Part shown: positions 33,067 through 42,336 of the stretch, piece after piece | How the letters are laid out: every line of letters begins with the position of its first letter | How positions within the stretch are numbered: position 1 is the first letter of the stretch | Origin: JADGQM01 sp964441945 | Lineage (GTDB): Bacteria > Desulfobacterota > Syntrophobacteria > Syntrophobacterales > Syntrophobacteraceae | Reading direction: 5' to 3' | Length of the DNA: 64,000 bases | Assembly: GCA_964441945.1 (NCBI GenBank) | Contig: CAYTWB010000001.1 | Span: 62,001-126,000, forward strand | Position numbers and translations under genes: made by a program | Notes under the pieces: model-generated | Seen by the model: only the letters and a program-made list of their open reading frames with translations | Told to the model about the DNA's origin: nothing | The model's database searches: none

Positions 33067-34284
33067 ATGCCGGACTTCCGAAAACTCATCATAGAAGCTC
33101 AGATCGAGAAGCATCAACTCCCCATAATCAATCCTGTCCTGGCTAATTTGAAGGACCACTTTTCCCGTCGGTGTTCCATTTCGGAATCCTGCCAGGTGGA
33201 TGAGCTCTCCGGAGCGGTCAGCATTTGTATATCCATCGAAGGCGATATGCTGTTCCTTGACCTCGAGGCAAACAACCTGAACATCATTGCACTCAACAAC
33301 CTCGGTTGTCGAATTTTATATTTTGATCTTTCGGAGAAGCCAATCCAAATCAGACACACCAAGGGCGCTTTGCTGTATGCGAACCATGAGACTCCTCCCG
33401 ATTCGACAGGACCTCGACCATCCGCGGCAGGTGGTGAAATCAGCAGAATGAACGGCAATACCGGATCATCCTGGAATGGTTTGGGAACATTATGCCTGAT
33501 GGTTCTCCTCGCTGTGTTCGCCTACAAGTTTCTTGCCTCCCCTGCTCCTGATACGGAACCAAAGCCTGCTCCTGCCACTGTTTCATCTCAGCCGCCCGCC
33601 GGTCCATCCGAACAACACAATGCAAGGCAGGGAGGCACTTCGACCCCATCACCGACTCAATCGCACACCGTCGAGGTTCCTCCGCTGAAGGTCCCTCGCC
33701 TGGGCATTCCAGCGGGGAATGCCAAAATGCTGAACAAGAGGGTTTATGACCAGCTGGAAAAGATCGTCAGAGAGTATCGCCTCTCCCACACCTACAGCAC
33801 ATTGGATTTGTTTGTCTGCGCTGATATGGCCATTGACGTCTGGAACATTTTGAAGACGAAGAAGATCAACGCGAGGATAATGGCCGGCAGAGTCGATGAG
33901 GACATAACCCGCTTGCCCGATCTTGAATATATCGGTCAAATCAACCACGCATGGGTCGTTGCTGAACCCGAGGCGGGCATGCCGCTGCCCCTTGAAACGA
34001 CTGGCGGCTTCGTGATCACACCGGACAAACCCAAGTACGCGCTCTATCTTGAGGGTCTCGATTTTGGAAATCCAAGGAGCTTCAAAGAATTCGTCGACCT
34101 GAGAAGCAGGACCTTCGATACCTGCCGTCAGGTCAAGGAGCTCCAGGACCATTACAATGAAGCATTTGCCGGCAAACCCATCACAAAAGATTCATTGGTA
34201 TACAAAGGACGGCTCGATCAAAAAGTGCAGGATTGCATTGGGGCGGTATCCCAAATGAATGACCTCCTTTTGCGCCGGAACTGA
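33067..34284 (+). CDS. Membrane protein with C-terminal transglutaminase-like domain
   Basis: I chose ATG 33067 (MPDFRKLII), giving 405 residues; ATG 32980 is possible. The N-terminal ~125 residues are an unrecognised cytoplasmic domain. A single TM segment follows (LGTLCLMVLLAVFAYKFLA, about residues 133-152), then a Pro/Ser/Thr-rich linker. The C-terminal ~200 residues contain FVCADMAIDVWNIL, INHAWVV and PLETTGG, spaced like the Cys-His-Asp/Glu triad of transglutaminase-like folds. The domain would face the periplasm. Function is unknown. Confidence 0.65.
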   Translation: MPDFRKLIIEAQIEKHQLPIINPVLANLKDHFSRRCSISESCQVDELSGAVSICISIEGDMLFLDLEANNLNIIALNNLGCRILYFDLSEKPIQIRHTKGALLYANHETPPDSTGPRPSAAGGEISRMNGNTGSSWNGLGTLCLMVLLAVFAYKFLASPAPDTEPKPAPATVSSQPPAGPSEQHNARQGGTSTPSPTQSHTVEVPPLKVPRLGIPAGNAKMLNKRVYDQLEKIVREYRLSHTYSTLDLFVCADMAIDVWNILKTKKINARIMAGRVDEDITRLPDLEYIGQINHAWVVAEPEAGMPLPLETTGGFVITPDKPKYALYLEGLDFGNPRSFKEFVDLRSRTFDTCRQVKELQDHYNEAFAGKPITKDSLVYKGRLDQKVQDCIGAVSQMNDLLLRRN

Positions 34285-34974
34285 GTGACCCGAAATCGGC
34301 CCCGGAAGTCAGAGGGAGAGATAGAACCCTCTGACCTCTGTATAGGCAATGCGGTGCATCAAATCATGGAAAGAGAACCGGAAGAACGCTTTCGACGGCT
34401 TGTCGAGATCGCTCTTGACGAAGGGGCCACGGCCGCAAGAATCCTGTCGGCCCGGCTGGTCGTTGTCGATGAGCGAGTTCGACTGAAATGTGAAGTCCCG
34501 AGATGTTCGAAATTCAATCAATACCTCACCTGCCCTCCCCATGTGATGGATGTGGCGACCTTTTCCAGAATACTATCCCGGTATGAGTGGTGTCTATTGG
34601 TGCAGGTCGAAGCTGAAGACGTCGACTCAACCGACCGGTGTTCAGGCAGAATTTCCGGCCCCCTCCTGAAAGAGAGCTTGAGCCGTCACCACCCCTATCA
34701 GATGAAGCTTCTGAACATCATCGAACGGGTCGAAGCCGCAGCATTCAAGAAGGGGATGCGTTTTGCCGCAGGTTTTACGGGAGGGGAGTGCGTTCTTTGT
34801 GAGCGTTGCGTGGACAATAAGGCGTCCGATCCATGCCGACACCCTTTCCGGGCAAGGCCTGCGATGGAGGGGGTGGGAATCGACGTTATTCAAACAGCTG
34901 AAAACGCCGGCATCCCTATTCGTTTGTCATCCTCTGAAAATGTTCTCTGGACCGGTCTGGTTCTTCTTGAGTGA
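34285..34974 (+). CDS. DUF2284-type cysteine-rich metal-binding protein
   Basis: This 229-residue protein (from GTG 34285, directly after the previous stop; ATG 34366 would give 202 residues) has DUF2284 features: CEVPRCSKFNQYLTCPPH, then a C-terminal GECVLCERC and DPCRHPFRARPAMEG. The Cys spacing suggests an Fe-S cluster or another metal. DUF2284 proteins are frequent in methanogens and sulfate reducers, with no proven activity. Neither start has a strong ribosome binding site. Confidence 0.75.
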   Translation: MTRNRPRKSEGEIEPSDLCIGNAVHQIMEREPEERFRRLVEIALDEGATAARILSARLVVVDERVRLKCEVPRCSKFNQYLTCPPHVMDVATFSRILSRYEWCLLVQVEAEDVDSTDRCSGRISGPLLKESLSRHHPYQMKLLNIIERVEAAAFKKGMRFAAGFTGGECVLCERCVDNKASDPCRHPFRARPAMEGVGIDVIQTAENAGIPIRLSSSENVLWTGLVLLE

Positions 34975-35131
34975 GAAGGATTCTGCTTCCCGGCTTGATA
35001 CCAGTCTCCCATTGCTTTTGCCGATCTCGAGGTTTGATGGTAGATTGAGAGTGAGCTGATTTTTGCATCAGCTGAATGGTTGTTGTTTGATTTCCATCAG
35101 CCGTTGGCGCGCTTATTTGTACGAGGGATTC

Positions 35132-36136
35132 ATGACCACGGGGACCTTGTCCATCCGCTTTTGCCTTTCCGCTTTTCTCGCTTTCGGTCTTCTGGCTGGA
35201 ACCGGCTGCATCAAGCCGAAAATCACCCTCTTCCCGGATGGAACGGAACCGCTGAAAGAGTATGTTCTGCAGGGCACAGAGAAAGAAAAAATTCTCATCA
35301 TTCCGATCAACGGATTCATTTCCGACAGTCACAGGGACCTGCCCTTTCACCGCAAATCGAGCATGGTCCAGGAGATCGTTTCCCAGCTTAATCTGGCGGC
35401 AAAGGATAAGGACCTCAAAGCGGTCATTCTGAAGATCGATTCACCTGGAGGAACGGTCACGGCGAGTGATATGCTTTATCATGAGATCATACGATTCAGG
35501 CAACGCAGCGGTGCCAGGGTGGTGGCGATCATGATGGGGGTCGCCGCTTCGGGGGGATACTATATCGCCCTGCCCGCAGACTATATTTTCGCCCATCCGA
35601 CATCGATCACCGGCTCGATCGGGGTAGTGTTCCTGCGGCCCAACGTATCCGGACTCATGAGCAAAATAGGCCTGGAAATGGGGATTGAAAAATCAGGCAA
35701 AAACAAGGACATGGGGTCTCCCTTTCGGAGACCCACCGAAGAGGAACAGGAGATTGTTCAGGACCTCATCGACGACCTGGCCGGCCGATTTCTCACACTG
35801 GTAGTCAGCCATCGGAAGCTGGACGATCAGGCCCGGACAAGCATCTCGTCAGCGCGGATCTATACCGCCCCCGACGCTTTAAGGCTTGGGCTCGTCGATC
35901 AAATCGGTTACATGGATGACGCGATCCGCAAGACAACCTCCATTGCCGGACTTTCAGAGGGTGCCAGGGTCATAGTCTATCGCCGCACCGAGTATCCGGA
36001 CGATAACGTCTACGGCACCTTCAGCGGCAAACCGGCGGCCCCTGAAATCAGCCTGATCGACCCGGCCCTGATTGAGTCTCTTTTTCCCTTGCACAGCGGC
36101 TTCTATTATCTCTGGTTGCCCTGTCATGCAGATTGA
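35132..36136 (+). CDS. Signal peptide peptidase SppA-like lipoprotein (S49)
   Basis: The start ATG 35132 (GAGGGA upstream) begins a lipoprotein signal with lipobox LAGTGC, so the protein is predicted to be lipid-anchored outside the inner membrane. The S49 core is present: DSPGGTVTASD, catalytic Ser in GVAASGGYYIAL, HPTSITGSIGVV and the Lys region EKSGKNKDMGSPFRRPTEEE. It would clear signal peptides or other membrane-embedded fragments. Most SppA proteins are TM-anchored; a lipoprotein form is less usual. 334 residues. Confidence 0.87.
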   Translation: MTTGTLSIRFCLSAFLAFGLLAGTGCIKPKITLFPDGTEPLKEYVLQGTEKEKILIIPINGFISDSHRDLPFHRKSSMVQEIVSQLNLAAKDKDLKAVILKIDSPGGTVTASDMLYHEIIRFRQRSGARVVAIMMGVAASGGYYIALPADYIFAHPTSITGSIGVVFLRPNVSGLMSKIGLEMGIEKSGKNKDMGSPFRRPTEEEQEIVQDLIDDLAGRFLTLVVSHRKLDDQARTSISSARIYTAPDALRLGLVDQIGYMDDAIRKTTSIAGLSEGARVIVYRRTEYPDDNVYGTFSGKPAAPEISLIDPALIESLFPLHSGFYYLWLPCHAD

Positions 36137-36617
36137 TATTCGGGGCCGATCCAACAGTGACGAACATCACCATCAGCCGGAGCTAAAGGATTGGGCCCCG
36201 GGTAACGGACAGCCGGTCAAATGGGGATGAACGTTTGAGAGACTATCTCAGAACCTGCTCACACCGTCACCCCGGCGAAGGCCGGGGTCCAGAGCTTTTA
36301 GGAAACCTGGATTCCGGCTTTTGCCCACACGCGTCAACATAAGGATTTTCTGTGTGGTACCAAATGGTTACAAAACCGGGAAGTCTCCCAAACGTCATTC
36401 CGGCGTGTTTTTGGCCGGAATCCAGGGCTTAGAGATTCTTCTGGACCCCGGCTAAATGCCTGCCGGGGTGACGATGCGTGTTGGCAGCCGGAGCCCTATA
36501 TATTCGAAAGTACACTCGAATTCTCTTAGATTGACACGCGTGGGCTTTCGCCGGAATGACGTTCAATGGCCTTTGTGCCATTTTCAGATAGTCTCTAAGT
36601 CCATGCAGGAGGTTTGA
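36137..36617. other. 481-bp gap filled by a long repeat element
   Basis: It contains the long copy B of the MITE-like element (36234-36600). No gene is visible. The methyltransferase ribosome binding site GGAGG lies at 36607-36611, immediately after the element. Confidence 0.6.
36234..36600. repeat. MITE-like palindromic element, copy B (long form with internal insertion)
   Basis: The left end (tttgagagactatctcagaa) and right end (ttcagatagtctctaag) are inverted repeats. The outer ~90 bp on the left and ~60 bp on the right match copy A (28917-29060) in reverse orientation; between them lie about 220 extra bp. These hold another pair of REP words (cattccggcgtg...ccggaatccagg and ggaccccggct...gccggggtgacg) and are flanked by cccacacgcgtcaa / ttgacacgcgtggg. 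Confidence 0.75.
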
Positions 36618-37295
36618 ATGGCAGAGATCTTTGATGAGTGGCCGGAGCAGTACGATCAGTGGTTTGAGAGTCCCATCGGCAGGGTGGTCAGGGAATTTGA
36701 GGGCCGGCTGCTGCTTGAAATGATCCGCCCCGGCCGGGGCGAGCACATCCTGGATGTGGGATGCGGTACCGGTATCTTCAGCCGGGACTTGCTGGCGGCC
36801 GGTTCGCGAGTCACCGGACTGGAGCTCTCTCTTCCCATGCTGCAGCGGGCTGGGAAAAAGCTGGCCGACCGACCGTTTTGCATGGTTCAAGGCGATATGC
36901 GGCGGCTGCCCTTCGCCGACAACACCTTCAGAAAGACCGTATCGGTGACTGCGATTGAGTTTGTCGAAGATGCCCGGGCCGGGGTTGCCGAGCTCTTTCG
37001 GGTCACCGAACCGGGCGGGCTCGTCGTCGTTGCCGGTTTGAACAGTTTGAGCCCCTGGGCAACCCGGAGGAAAGCTGCAGCCCAAAAGGGACACACTATT
37101 TTTAAACAGGCACGCTTCAGGTCTCCGGCTGAAATGGCCAACCTGGTGCCCTTCCCCGCCCTGACCAGAACGGCGATTCACTTCCAGAAGCATGATGATC
37201 CCGATCAGGCAAGAGAGATCGAACGAGATGGAGATGCCAGAAGCCTAGACACCGGCGCGTTTCTCGTTGTACGATGGGAGAAACCGTCGGCTTGA
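36618..37295 (+). CDS. Class I SAM-dependent methyltransferase (UbiE-like)
   Basis: The 225-residue protein has motif I LDVGCGTGIFSRDLLAAG (about residues 47-64), the acidic residue after beta-2 (GLELSL) and VQGDMRRLPFAD as the adenine-binding region. This places it in the Methyltransf_11 group, whose substrates range from quinones to small molecules. ATG 36618 has GGAGG 6 nt upstream. It precedes a SAM hydroxide adenosyltransferase by 73 bp, so both genes concern SAM. Confidence 0.85.
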   Translation: MAEIFDEWPEQYDQWFESPIGRVVREFEGRLLLEMIRPGRGEHILDVGCGTGIFSRDLLAAGSRVTGLELSLPMLQRAGKKLADRPFCMVQGDMRRLPFADNTFRKTVSVTAIEFVEDARAGVAELFRVTEPGGLVVVAGLNSLSPWATRRKAAAQKGHTIFKQARFRSPAEMANLVPFPALTRTAIHFQKHDDPDQAREIERDGDARSLDTGAFLVVRWEKPSA

Positions 37296-37368
37296 CGGTC
37301 CGAACCCAAAGGCTCCAGCCGGCAGATGGCGAAAGACGGTTTCCTTCTTGATCGAGTTCGGGGCCAAC

Positions 37369-38175
37369 ATGGACATGAATGTGCCGATTATTACCCTGCT
37401 GACAGATTTTGGATTAGAAGACACCTACGTGGCAAGCATGAAAGGGGTGATCCTCGGCATTTCTCCCCCTTCCCGTCTGGTCGATATTTCGCATCTCGTA
37501 CCTCCTCAGGATGTTCGCGCCGGAGCTTTCTTGCTGGCTTCCGTTTTCCGCAGCTTCCCGGCTGGAACAATTCATCTGGTGGTTGTCGATCCCGGGGTTG
37601 GAACCGATCGGTTGGGACTCGTCATCAAGACAAATGAATACTTCTTTGTAGGGCCTGACAATGGCCTTTTTTCATGGGTGCTGCGTGAAGAACGCGGATG
37701 GGAGGCCTACAGCCTGGAACATCCAGGCTATCGGCTGAGCTCCGTGAGCAGCACTTTTCACGGCCGAGATATTTTTGCTCCGGCAGCCGCCCATCTCGCC
37801 ACGGGAGTACCTGCCGAAGCTATGGGGCCACGCTGCACGCCTCACAGTGGATCATGGGCTGAGCCGATTATCAGGGATGAAGAAGTCCTTGGAGAAATCA
37901 TCCATATCGACCATTTTGGAAATGCCGTCACGAATGTGAGTCGTGAAATGATCGAGCCCTTTGCCCCCCTGCCTTGTCTGAGAGTCAGAGTTGGTGATCT
38001 GACCATCCCCCGCATTGTTACGACCTATGGCGATCAGGGCAAAGGCGAAACCGTTGCCCTGATCGGGAGCACCAATCATCTGGAAATTGCCGTCAATCAG
38101 GGTAACGCTGCAAAGAGCCTCAGCCTCTGTCGAGGGGTCCCAGTCAGTATCGAACGACAAGACCGCAGGGGTTGA
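37369..38175 (+). CDS. SAM hydroxide adenosyltransferase (DUF62 family)
   Basis: I chose ATG 37369 (MDMNVPIITLLTDFG), giving 268 residues; the frame starting at 37267 overlaps the methyltransferase. TLLTDFG with LEDTYVASMKG at the N-terminus, VVDPGVGTDR, FVGPDNGLFS and HGRDIFAPAAAHLA are the family hallmarks. DUF62 enzymes hydrolyse SAM to adenosine and methionine and are related to fluorinase and chlorinase; the sequence lacks the extra loop of the fluorinase. The role may be SAM turnover or adenosine supply. It follows a SAM methyltransferase. Confidence 0.9.
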   Translation: MDMNVPIITLLTDFGLEDTYVASMKGVILGISPPSRLVDISHLVPPQDVRAGAFLLASVFRSFPAGTIHLVVVDPGVGTDRLGLVIKTNEYFFVGPDNGLFSWVLREERGWEAYSLEHPGYRLSSVSSTFHGRDIFAPAAAHLATGVPAEAMGPRCTPHSGSWAEPIIRDEEVLGEIIHIDHFGNAVTNVSREMIEPFAPLPCLRVRVGDLTIPRIVTTYGDQGKGETVALIGSTNHLEIAVNQGNAAKSLSLCRGVPVSIERQDRRG

Positions 38176-38306
38176 TCTGTGACGGGTGATGAAATCACCA
38201 GGCGGGAGACTAACCCTGGGAACCGGGCCTGGAGCACCTTTACAACACTGAAAAGGTGATTACCATCATTTTGACAGGCCAACGCAGCCACTTAAGGGAG
38301 GTCAAA

Positions 38307-38540
38307 ATGAAAACTGATGAGTACCGTCCGGAACAAGCCGACTATTACCGAAGCAACGCCTTTCCGGGTGTTGATACCGGTGCACCCGGGGACAATGCTT
38401 TGTTGCCGGAGGTTCATTCCAACGTGGAGGGAAAACACAGAGACGAAGATTCCGCTTCCAACGAACGAGAGAAACAGGTGGAAGCCTGGATGAAAGATAT
38501 CAAAGCCTTCATTCGCAATATTGATGTCAGCAAACTGTGA
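38307..38540 (+). CDS. Small hypothetical protein (77 aa)
   Basis: ATG 38307 has a strong GGGAGG upstream. The product is very polar and charged, Tyr/Asp/Glu-rich at the N-terminus, with an amphipathic C-terminal helix (EAWMKDIKAFIRNIDVSK). There is no signal peptide or Cys. I recognise no family. A clear terminator follows at 38586-38622, which supports it as a real monocistronic gene or the end of the SAM enzyme transcript. Confidence 0.6.
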   Translation: MKTDEYRPEQADYYRSNAFPGVDTGAPGDNALLPEVHSNVEGKHRDEDSASNEREKQVEAWMKDIKAFIRNIDVSKL

Positions 38541-38585
38541 GCACCGATTGCTTGTCATTATAGAGGGAATCTCTTCAATCAAAAG

Positions 38586-38622
38586 ACCCCTCTCCGGCTG
38601 TGCTGTGGGGAGGGGTTTTTTT
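38586..38622 (+). terminator. Rho-independent terminator
   Basis: ACCCCTCTCC pairs with GGGGAGGGGT across a short loop (ggctgtgctgt) and is followed directly by seven T residues. It ends the transcript of the 77-aa gene and separates it from the peptide-binding protein gene. Confidence 0.88.
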
Positions 38623-38767
38623 ATGCCCCGTCTCATGCTATCTTCCCACCCGTCGCAATGCTGGAGGTTGGGCGACATCCGGAATCTCGATGCACTCACT
38701 CACCGAGGGTCCGGCGCAGCGCGGCGATCGTTAACTCGAAATCCGAACTGGGAGGATACCAAAGCAT

Positions 38768-40381
38768 ATGCGCATGCTGCTCATGGTGAGTCTCTTCATC
38801 CTGCCGGTGAGCTTTCTGTTCGCATCCCAGTTGCCACTGTCGGTAGAGCAGAAGACACCGATTGCCGGCGACTGGCTGGTCAATCATCTGAGCGGTGAGC
38901 CTGCGACCCTAAACCCTGTTACGGCCACAGATGTATACGCTTCCAATATCAACAACTATATCTACGAATCCCTGCTGAGGCGCGATGAGAAGTCTCTGGA
39001 ATTGATACCGGTCCTTGCGGAATCCTGGGAGATCTCCGATGACCACCTCCGGTACACCTTTCATCTGAAAAAGAACATCCGTTGGCAGGATGGCCGGCCT
39101 TTCACGGCACGGGACATTCTCTTCTCCCTGGATCGCATCAAGGACCCCAGGGTGGATGCCGCCCATCTGCGCAACTACTACCAGGACATCGAAAAACTGG
39201 AGATCATTGACGACTGTACGATACGCTATCACTATCGGACTCCCTACTTCAAGGCGCTGGAACTCTGTGGTGAGATTCCGATCGTGCCCGCCCATCTCTT
39301 TACAGACTCGAACAACTTCAATCAGCATCCCATCGGACGCCATCCCGTCGGCACCGGACCTTATCGTCTTCTCCACTGGGATACAGGCAAGGAGATCGTC
39401 CTCGTACGCAATGAAGACTACCGGGGCGAGAAGCCTCACCTGAACAGGATTGTCTACAAGATCATTACCGGGTCCACAGTGGCTCTCCAGGTCTTAAAGC
39501 AGGGCGGTCTGGATTTCATGGGTCTGCTCCCGATCCAATGGATGAGGCAGACGCAGACCAGGCGATTTGAGGAGCATTTTCAGAAGCTGAAGTACCATCT
39601 GCCGACCTATTCCTACATCGGGTGGAACATGCGCCGCCCCATGTTTGCGGATCGCAGGGTCCGGCTGGCGATGACCTTGCTGATGGATCGCGAGATGATC
39701 CTCAAGAAGGTGCTTTTCGGGCTTGGGACAGTCGTCAATGGCACCTTCTACATCAACAGCCCGGAATACAACCCCAACCTGGGACCGCACCCCTACGATC
39801 CGAAAGCTGCCGTTGCGCTGCTCAAGGATGCGGGATGGCAGGATCGCAACGGAGATGGAGTTCTGGATCGCGATGGCGTGCCGTTTGCCTTCGAGTTTCT
39901 TATTTCCGCAGGCTCCAAGATGGGAGAACAGATCGCAACCATCCTTCAAGAGAACCTCAAAGGGGTTGGGATCAGAATGGAGATTCGCAAACTGGAGTGG
40001 GCCGTTTTTGTTCAGAGGGTTGACGAACACAACTTCGATGCCTGCACCATGGGGTGGAGCCTCGATTGGAATACAGACCCTTATCAGCTCTGGCATTCTT
40101 CGCAAGCCGACAAGGGATCGAACTTCGTGGGATTTCGCAATGAAGAAGCCGATCGTATCATCGAAGCCGCCCGCAAGGAATTTGATCCACAAAAGCGGCG
40201 TCAACTCTATTACCGGTTCAGCGAAATCCTCCATGAGGAACAGCCTTATATGTTTCTTTTTACCAGCGATGCTCTGGTAGCAGTGGCCCGCCGCTTCGAA
40301 AATGTCGTGGTATATCCCATGGGATTGGTCCCGCGCTGGTGGTGGGTGCCAAAGGGTATGCAAAAATATGAAATGCCATGA
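38768..40381 (+). CDS. Oligopeptide/dipeptide ABC transporter substrate-binding protein
   Basis: This 537-residue SBP_bac_5 protein has a signal peptide (MRMLLMVSLFILPVSFLFASQ). Family features include PATLNPV, IYESLLRRD, PVLAESWEISDD, the long YTFHLKKNIRWQDG segment, HPVGTGPY and ATMGWSLDWNTDP near the C-terminus. It would bind peptides in the periplasm. No permease or ATPase gene is adjacent, so it must share a transporter encoded elsewhere or act as a receptor. Upstream AGGA lies 10 nt before the ATG. Confidence 0.9.
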   Translation: MRMLLMVSLFILPVSFLFASQLPLSVEQKTPIAGDWLVNHLSGEPATLNPVTATDVYASNINNYIYESLLRRDEKSLELIPVLAESWEISDDHLRYTFHLKKNIRWQDGRPFTARDILFSLDRIKDPRVDAAHLRNYYQDIEKLEIIDDCTIRYHYRTPYFKALELCGEIPIVPAHLFTDSNNFNQHPIGRHPVGTGPYRLLHWDTGKEIVLVRNEDYRGEKPHLNRIVYKIITGSTVALQVLKQGGLDFMGLLPIQWMRQTQTRRFEEHFQKLKYHLPTYSYIGWNMRRPMFADRRVRLAMTLLMDREMILKKVLFGLGTVVNGTFYINSPEYNPNLGPHPYDPKAAVALLKDAGWQDRNGDGVLDRDGVPFAFEFLISAGSKMGEQIATILQENLKGVGIRMEIRKLEWAVFVQRVDEHNFDACTMGWSLDWNTDPYQLWHSSQADKGSNFVGFRNEEADRIIEAARKEFDPQKRRQLYYRFSEILHEEQPYMFLFTSDALVAVARRFENVVVYPMGLVPRWWWVPKGMQKYEMP

Positions 40382-41348
40382 CTCTACGGTAGCAAGCCCT
40401 CTTGACCGAATGACGTCCAAACGCAGAGACGAAGAATGGCTTGCAGATCAGCTGAAGGACCCCGAGACATTCTTCATCCCCGTGTGGGACTCCAAACAGC
40501 TTTTCAGGGCAGGCCCGGTGCCTGACCCGGTGTTCCTCTCCCGCCCTGAAATGGGAGAGATTCTGAATGTGGCTGAATCCACAGTCTTTCTTGGCAGAAA
40601 CGTTTCCAGGACCTTCTTTGCCCTGGACCTCCCCCGGGACGATTCCACTGTCGCCGATGATCTTGCAAGGTTCGGTCAATTTCAGGATTTGAAAAGGATC
40701 GGGGCACTGCTTCACGCTTCTCAGGCGGCATTGCTGGCTTATGCGCGAGGACTCATCCACTGGCATCGGCGCCATCGCTTTTGTGGCGACTGCGGTAGCG
40801 CCACGGTCAGCGTCGATGGGGGCCATCGGCGGATTTGCACGAATGCCCGGTGTGGAGAACAGCATTTTCCGAGGACCGACCCGGCGGTCATCACGCTGGC
40901 CCGCTCCGGTCAGCGTTGCCTGTTGGGGCGGCAGGCCGCGTGGCCCCAGGGTTTCTTCTCGGCCATTGCGGGATTTGTCGAACCGGGAGAAAGCCTGGAG
41001 CAGGCGGTTGTTCGTGAAATGCTGGAAGAGACCGGAATCAGGGTGTGCCAGGTGCAATATCACTCGTCACAGCCCTGGCCTTTTCCAGCTTCACTCATGC
41101 TCGGTTTTACCGCTGTTGCATGCGACGAAAGCATCCGGTTGATGGATCATGAACTCGAAGACGCACGCTGGTTCTCACGAGAGGATTTCGAGGATTGTCT
41201 CAAGGCCGGTGCGATTCACCTTCCTTCGAGCTTCTCCATTGCCTTCCGGTTGATCGAGGACTGGTACGACGGTATGGGACCAATATCATTGCGAGCATTC
41301 CTGGGTTCCATCCCGGACTATCCGCATCGCACTCCAGGAAGGTCGTGA
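40368..41348 (+). CDS. nudC: NADH pyrophosphatase (Nudix)
   Basis: This NudC-type enzyme hydrolyses NADH and removes NAD caps from RNA. It has the full architecture: N-terminal NUDIX-like domain, a zinc ribbon (CGDCGS...CTNARCGEQHFPRTDP), the Nudix box GFVEPGESLEQAVVREMLEETG, and the NudC signature SQPWPFPASLMLGF downstream. I chose ATG 40368, with AAGGG upstream, overlapping the peptide-binding protein stop by 14 nt; ATG 40410 is an alternative. 326 residues. Confidence 0.93.
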   Translation: MKCHDSTVASPLDRMTSKRRDEEWLADQLKDPETFFIPVWDSKQLFRAGPVPDPVFLSRPEMGEILNVAESTVFLGRNVSRTFFALDLPRDDSTVADDLARFGQFQDLKRIGALLHASQAALLAYARGLIHWHRRHRFCGDCGSATVSVDGGHRRICTNARCGEQHFPRTDPAVITLARSGQRCLLGRQAAWPQGFFSAIAGFVEPGESLEQAVVREMLEETGIRVCQVQYHSSQPWPFPASLMLGFTAVACDESIRLMDHELEDARWFSREDFEDCLKAGAIHLPSSFSIAFRLIEDWYDGMGPISLRAFLGSIPDYPHRTPGRS

Positions 41349-41391
41349 GGCATGCGTGACTCCGGGCAAATCACAGTTTTTGGAGGGTAAG

Positions 41392-41586
41392 GTGATCTAC
41401 TGGCTGGTACCGGCGATTGTTGTACTGATTCTCCTTGGGCTCTTTGTGGTCGTAAGGCAACGAAAATCGGGCAAACCCGACAGCCCTGCGACCTACGGAG
41501 GACCGATACGATTCACCGACCCCAGCGGACGGAACATGAAAATCGTTCAAAAGGACGACGGGACTTTCGATGTTTCGGAGGAATAG
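41392..41586 (+). CDS. Small single-pass membrane protein (64 aa)
   Basis: I chose GTG 41392 because GGAGGG lies 5 nt upstream; GTG 41356 would add twelve residues. Residues 3-22 (YWLVPAIVVLILLGLFVVV) form a TM helix, followed by a basic stretch (RQRKSGK) and a polar tail ending VQKDDGTFDVSEE. By the positive-inside rule the tail is cytoplasmic. Family is unknown. It follows nudC by 43 bp and may be co-transcribed with it. Confidence 0.6.
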   Translation: MIYWLVPAIVVLILLGLFVVVRQRKSGKPDSPATYGGPIRFTDPSGRNMKIVQKDDGTFDVSEE

Positions 41587-41659
41587 GCTGCCGGGTTGGC
41601 GGCTGTGATTGAGTGTCCTGCAATGGCACGGTCAAAGGCCTGGACCTTTCGCTGAGGCA

Positions 41660-42076
41660 CTAAAGCATCTCTTGGGAATCGTCCTGGTGATCCAGGTTCT
41701 CAGCCGTCCAGGTACAGGGATGGACCTGGTGATCGGAGAGCGTCCCGCTCCCGGTCCCGGACATCATTTTCCTCCGCTTCCTGCCTTTCAGGACCCAATC
41801 CTCGCATCCGCAGTTCTCAAAATTGAACGTCACCTTCTTCTTTTGCTTCTCCACCGTACCGTGGTCGCTGAATCCCTGGAATGTGCCGTGATGTCGGTCT
41901 GCCATGCTGATGACAACGGTGCTGACACTCGTTCCACCCGAATCCCACTCGATAGTGATTCGCCATGAGCCATTGATTGCTTCGATACCCTGCTCTGCTC
42001 TCGCCGAACCGGCAGAAAGACCAACCACTGCCACCAGCGACAGCAAAACAGCCATCCAGATCCACCGGTCCTTCAT
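41660..42076 (-). CDS. Secreted hypothetical protein (138 aa)
   Basis: ATG 42076 has AAGGAGA upstream and begins a typical signal peptide (MKDRWIWMAVLLSLVAVVGL, cleavage near ARA-EQ). The mature ~110 residues look like a small beta-rich domain (GSWRITIEWDSGGTSVSTVV, VTFNFENCGCEDWVLKG) with three Cys residues that could form a disulfide. No family is recognised. It is convergent with the nudC transcript. Confidence 0.65.
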   Translation of the reverse strand: MKDRWIWMAVLLSLVAVVGLSAGSARAEQGIEAINGSWRITIEWDSGGTSVSTVVISMADRHHGTFQGFSDHGTVEKQKKKVTFNFENCGCEDWVLKGRKRRKMMSGTGSGTLSDHQVHPCTWTAENLDHQDDSQEML

Positions 42077-42336
42077 TTCTGATCTCCTTTCTGTGCAAGA
42101 AGGGCATTGATCAAAGTGGTGCGGAATCGATACGGGTGCTCCCGTGACCAGAGTCGGAACAAGACGCTTTCAGTTAGCACGAAACAGCTTTTTGGTACAA
42201 TATGGATTCTCGACCCATCGCACACCTGCTACAATGCCGGGTATTGGGTCAGAGCTGCAACAAGTCATTCTGAGATCTGTGAACAGGAAGGTATAGAGCA
42301 TCCATAGTATAGTATTCATCGAAAGAGAGGAAACCT

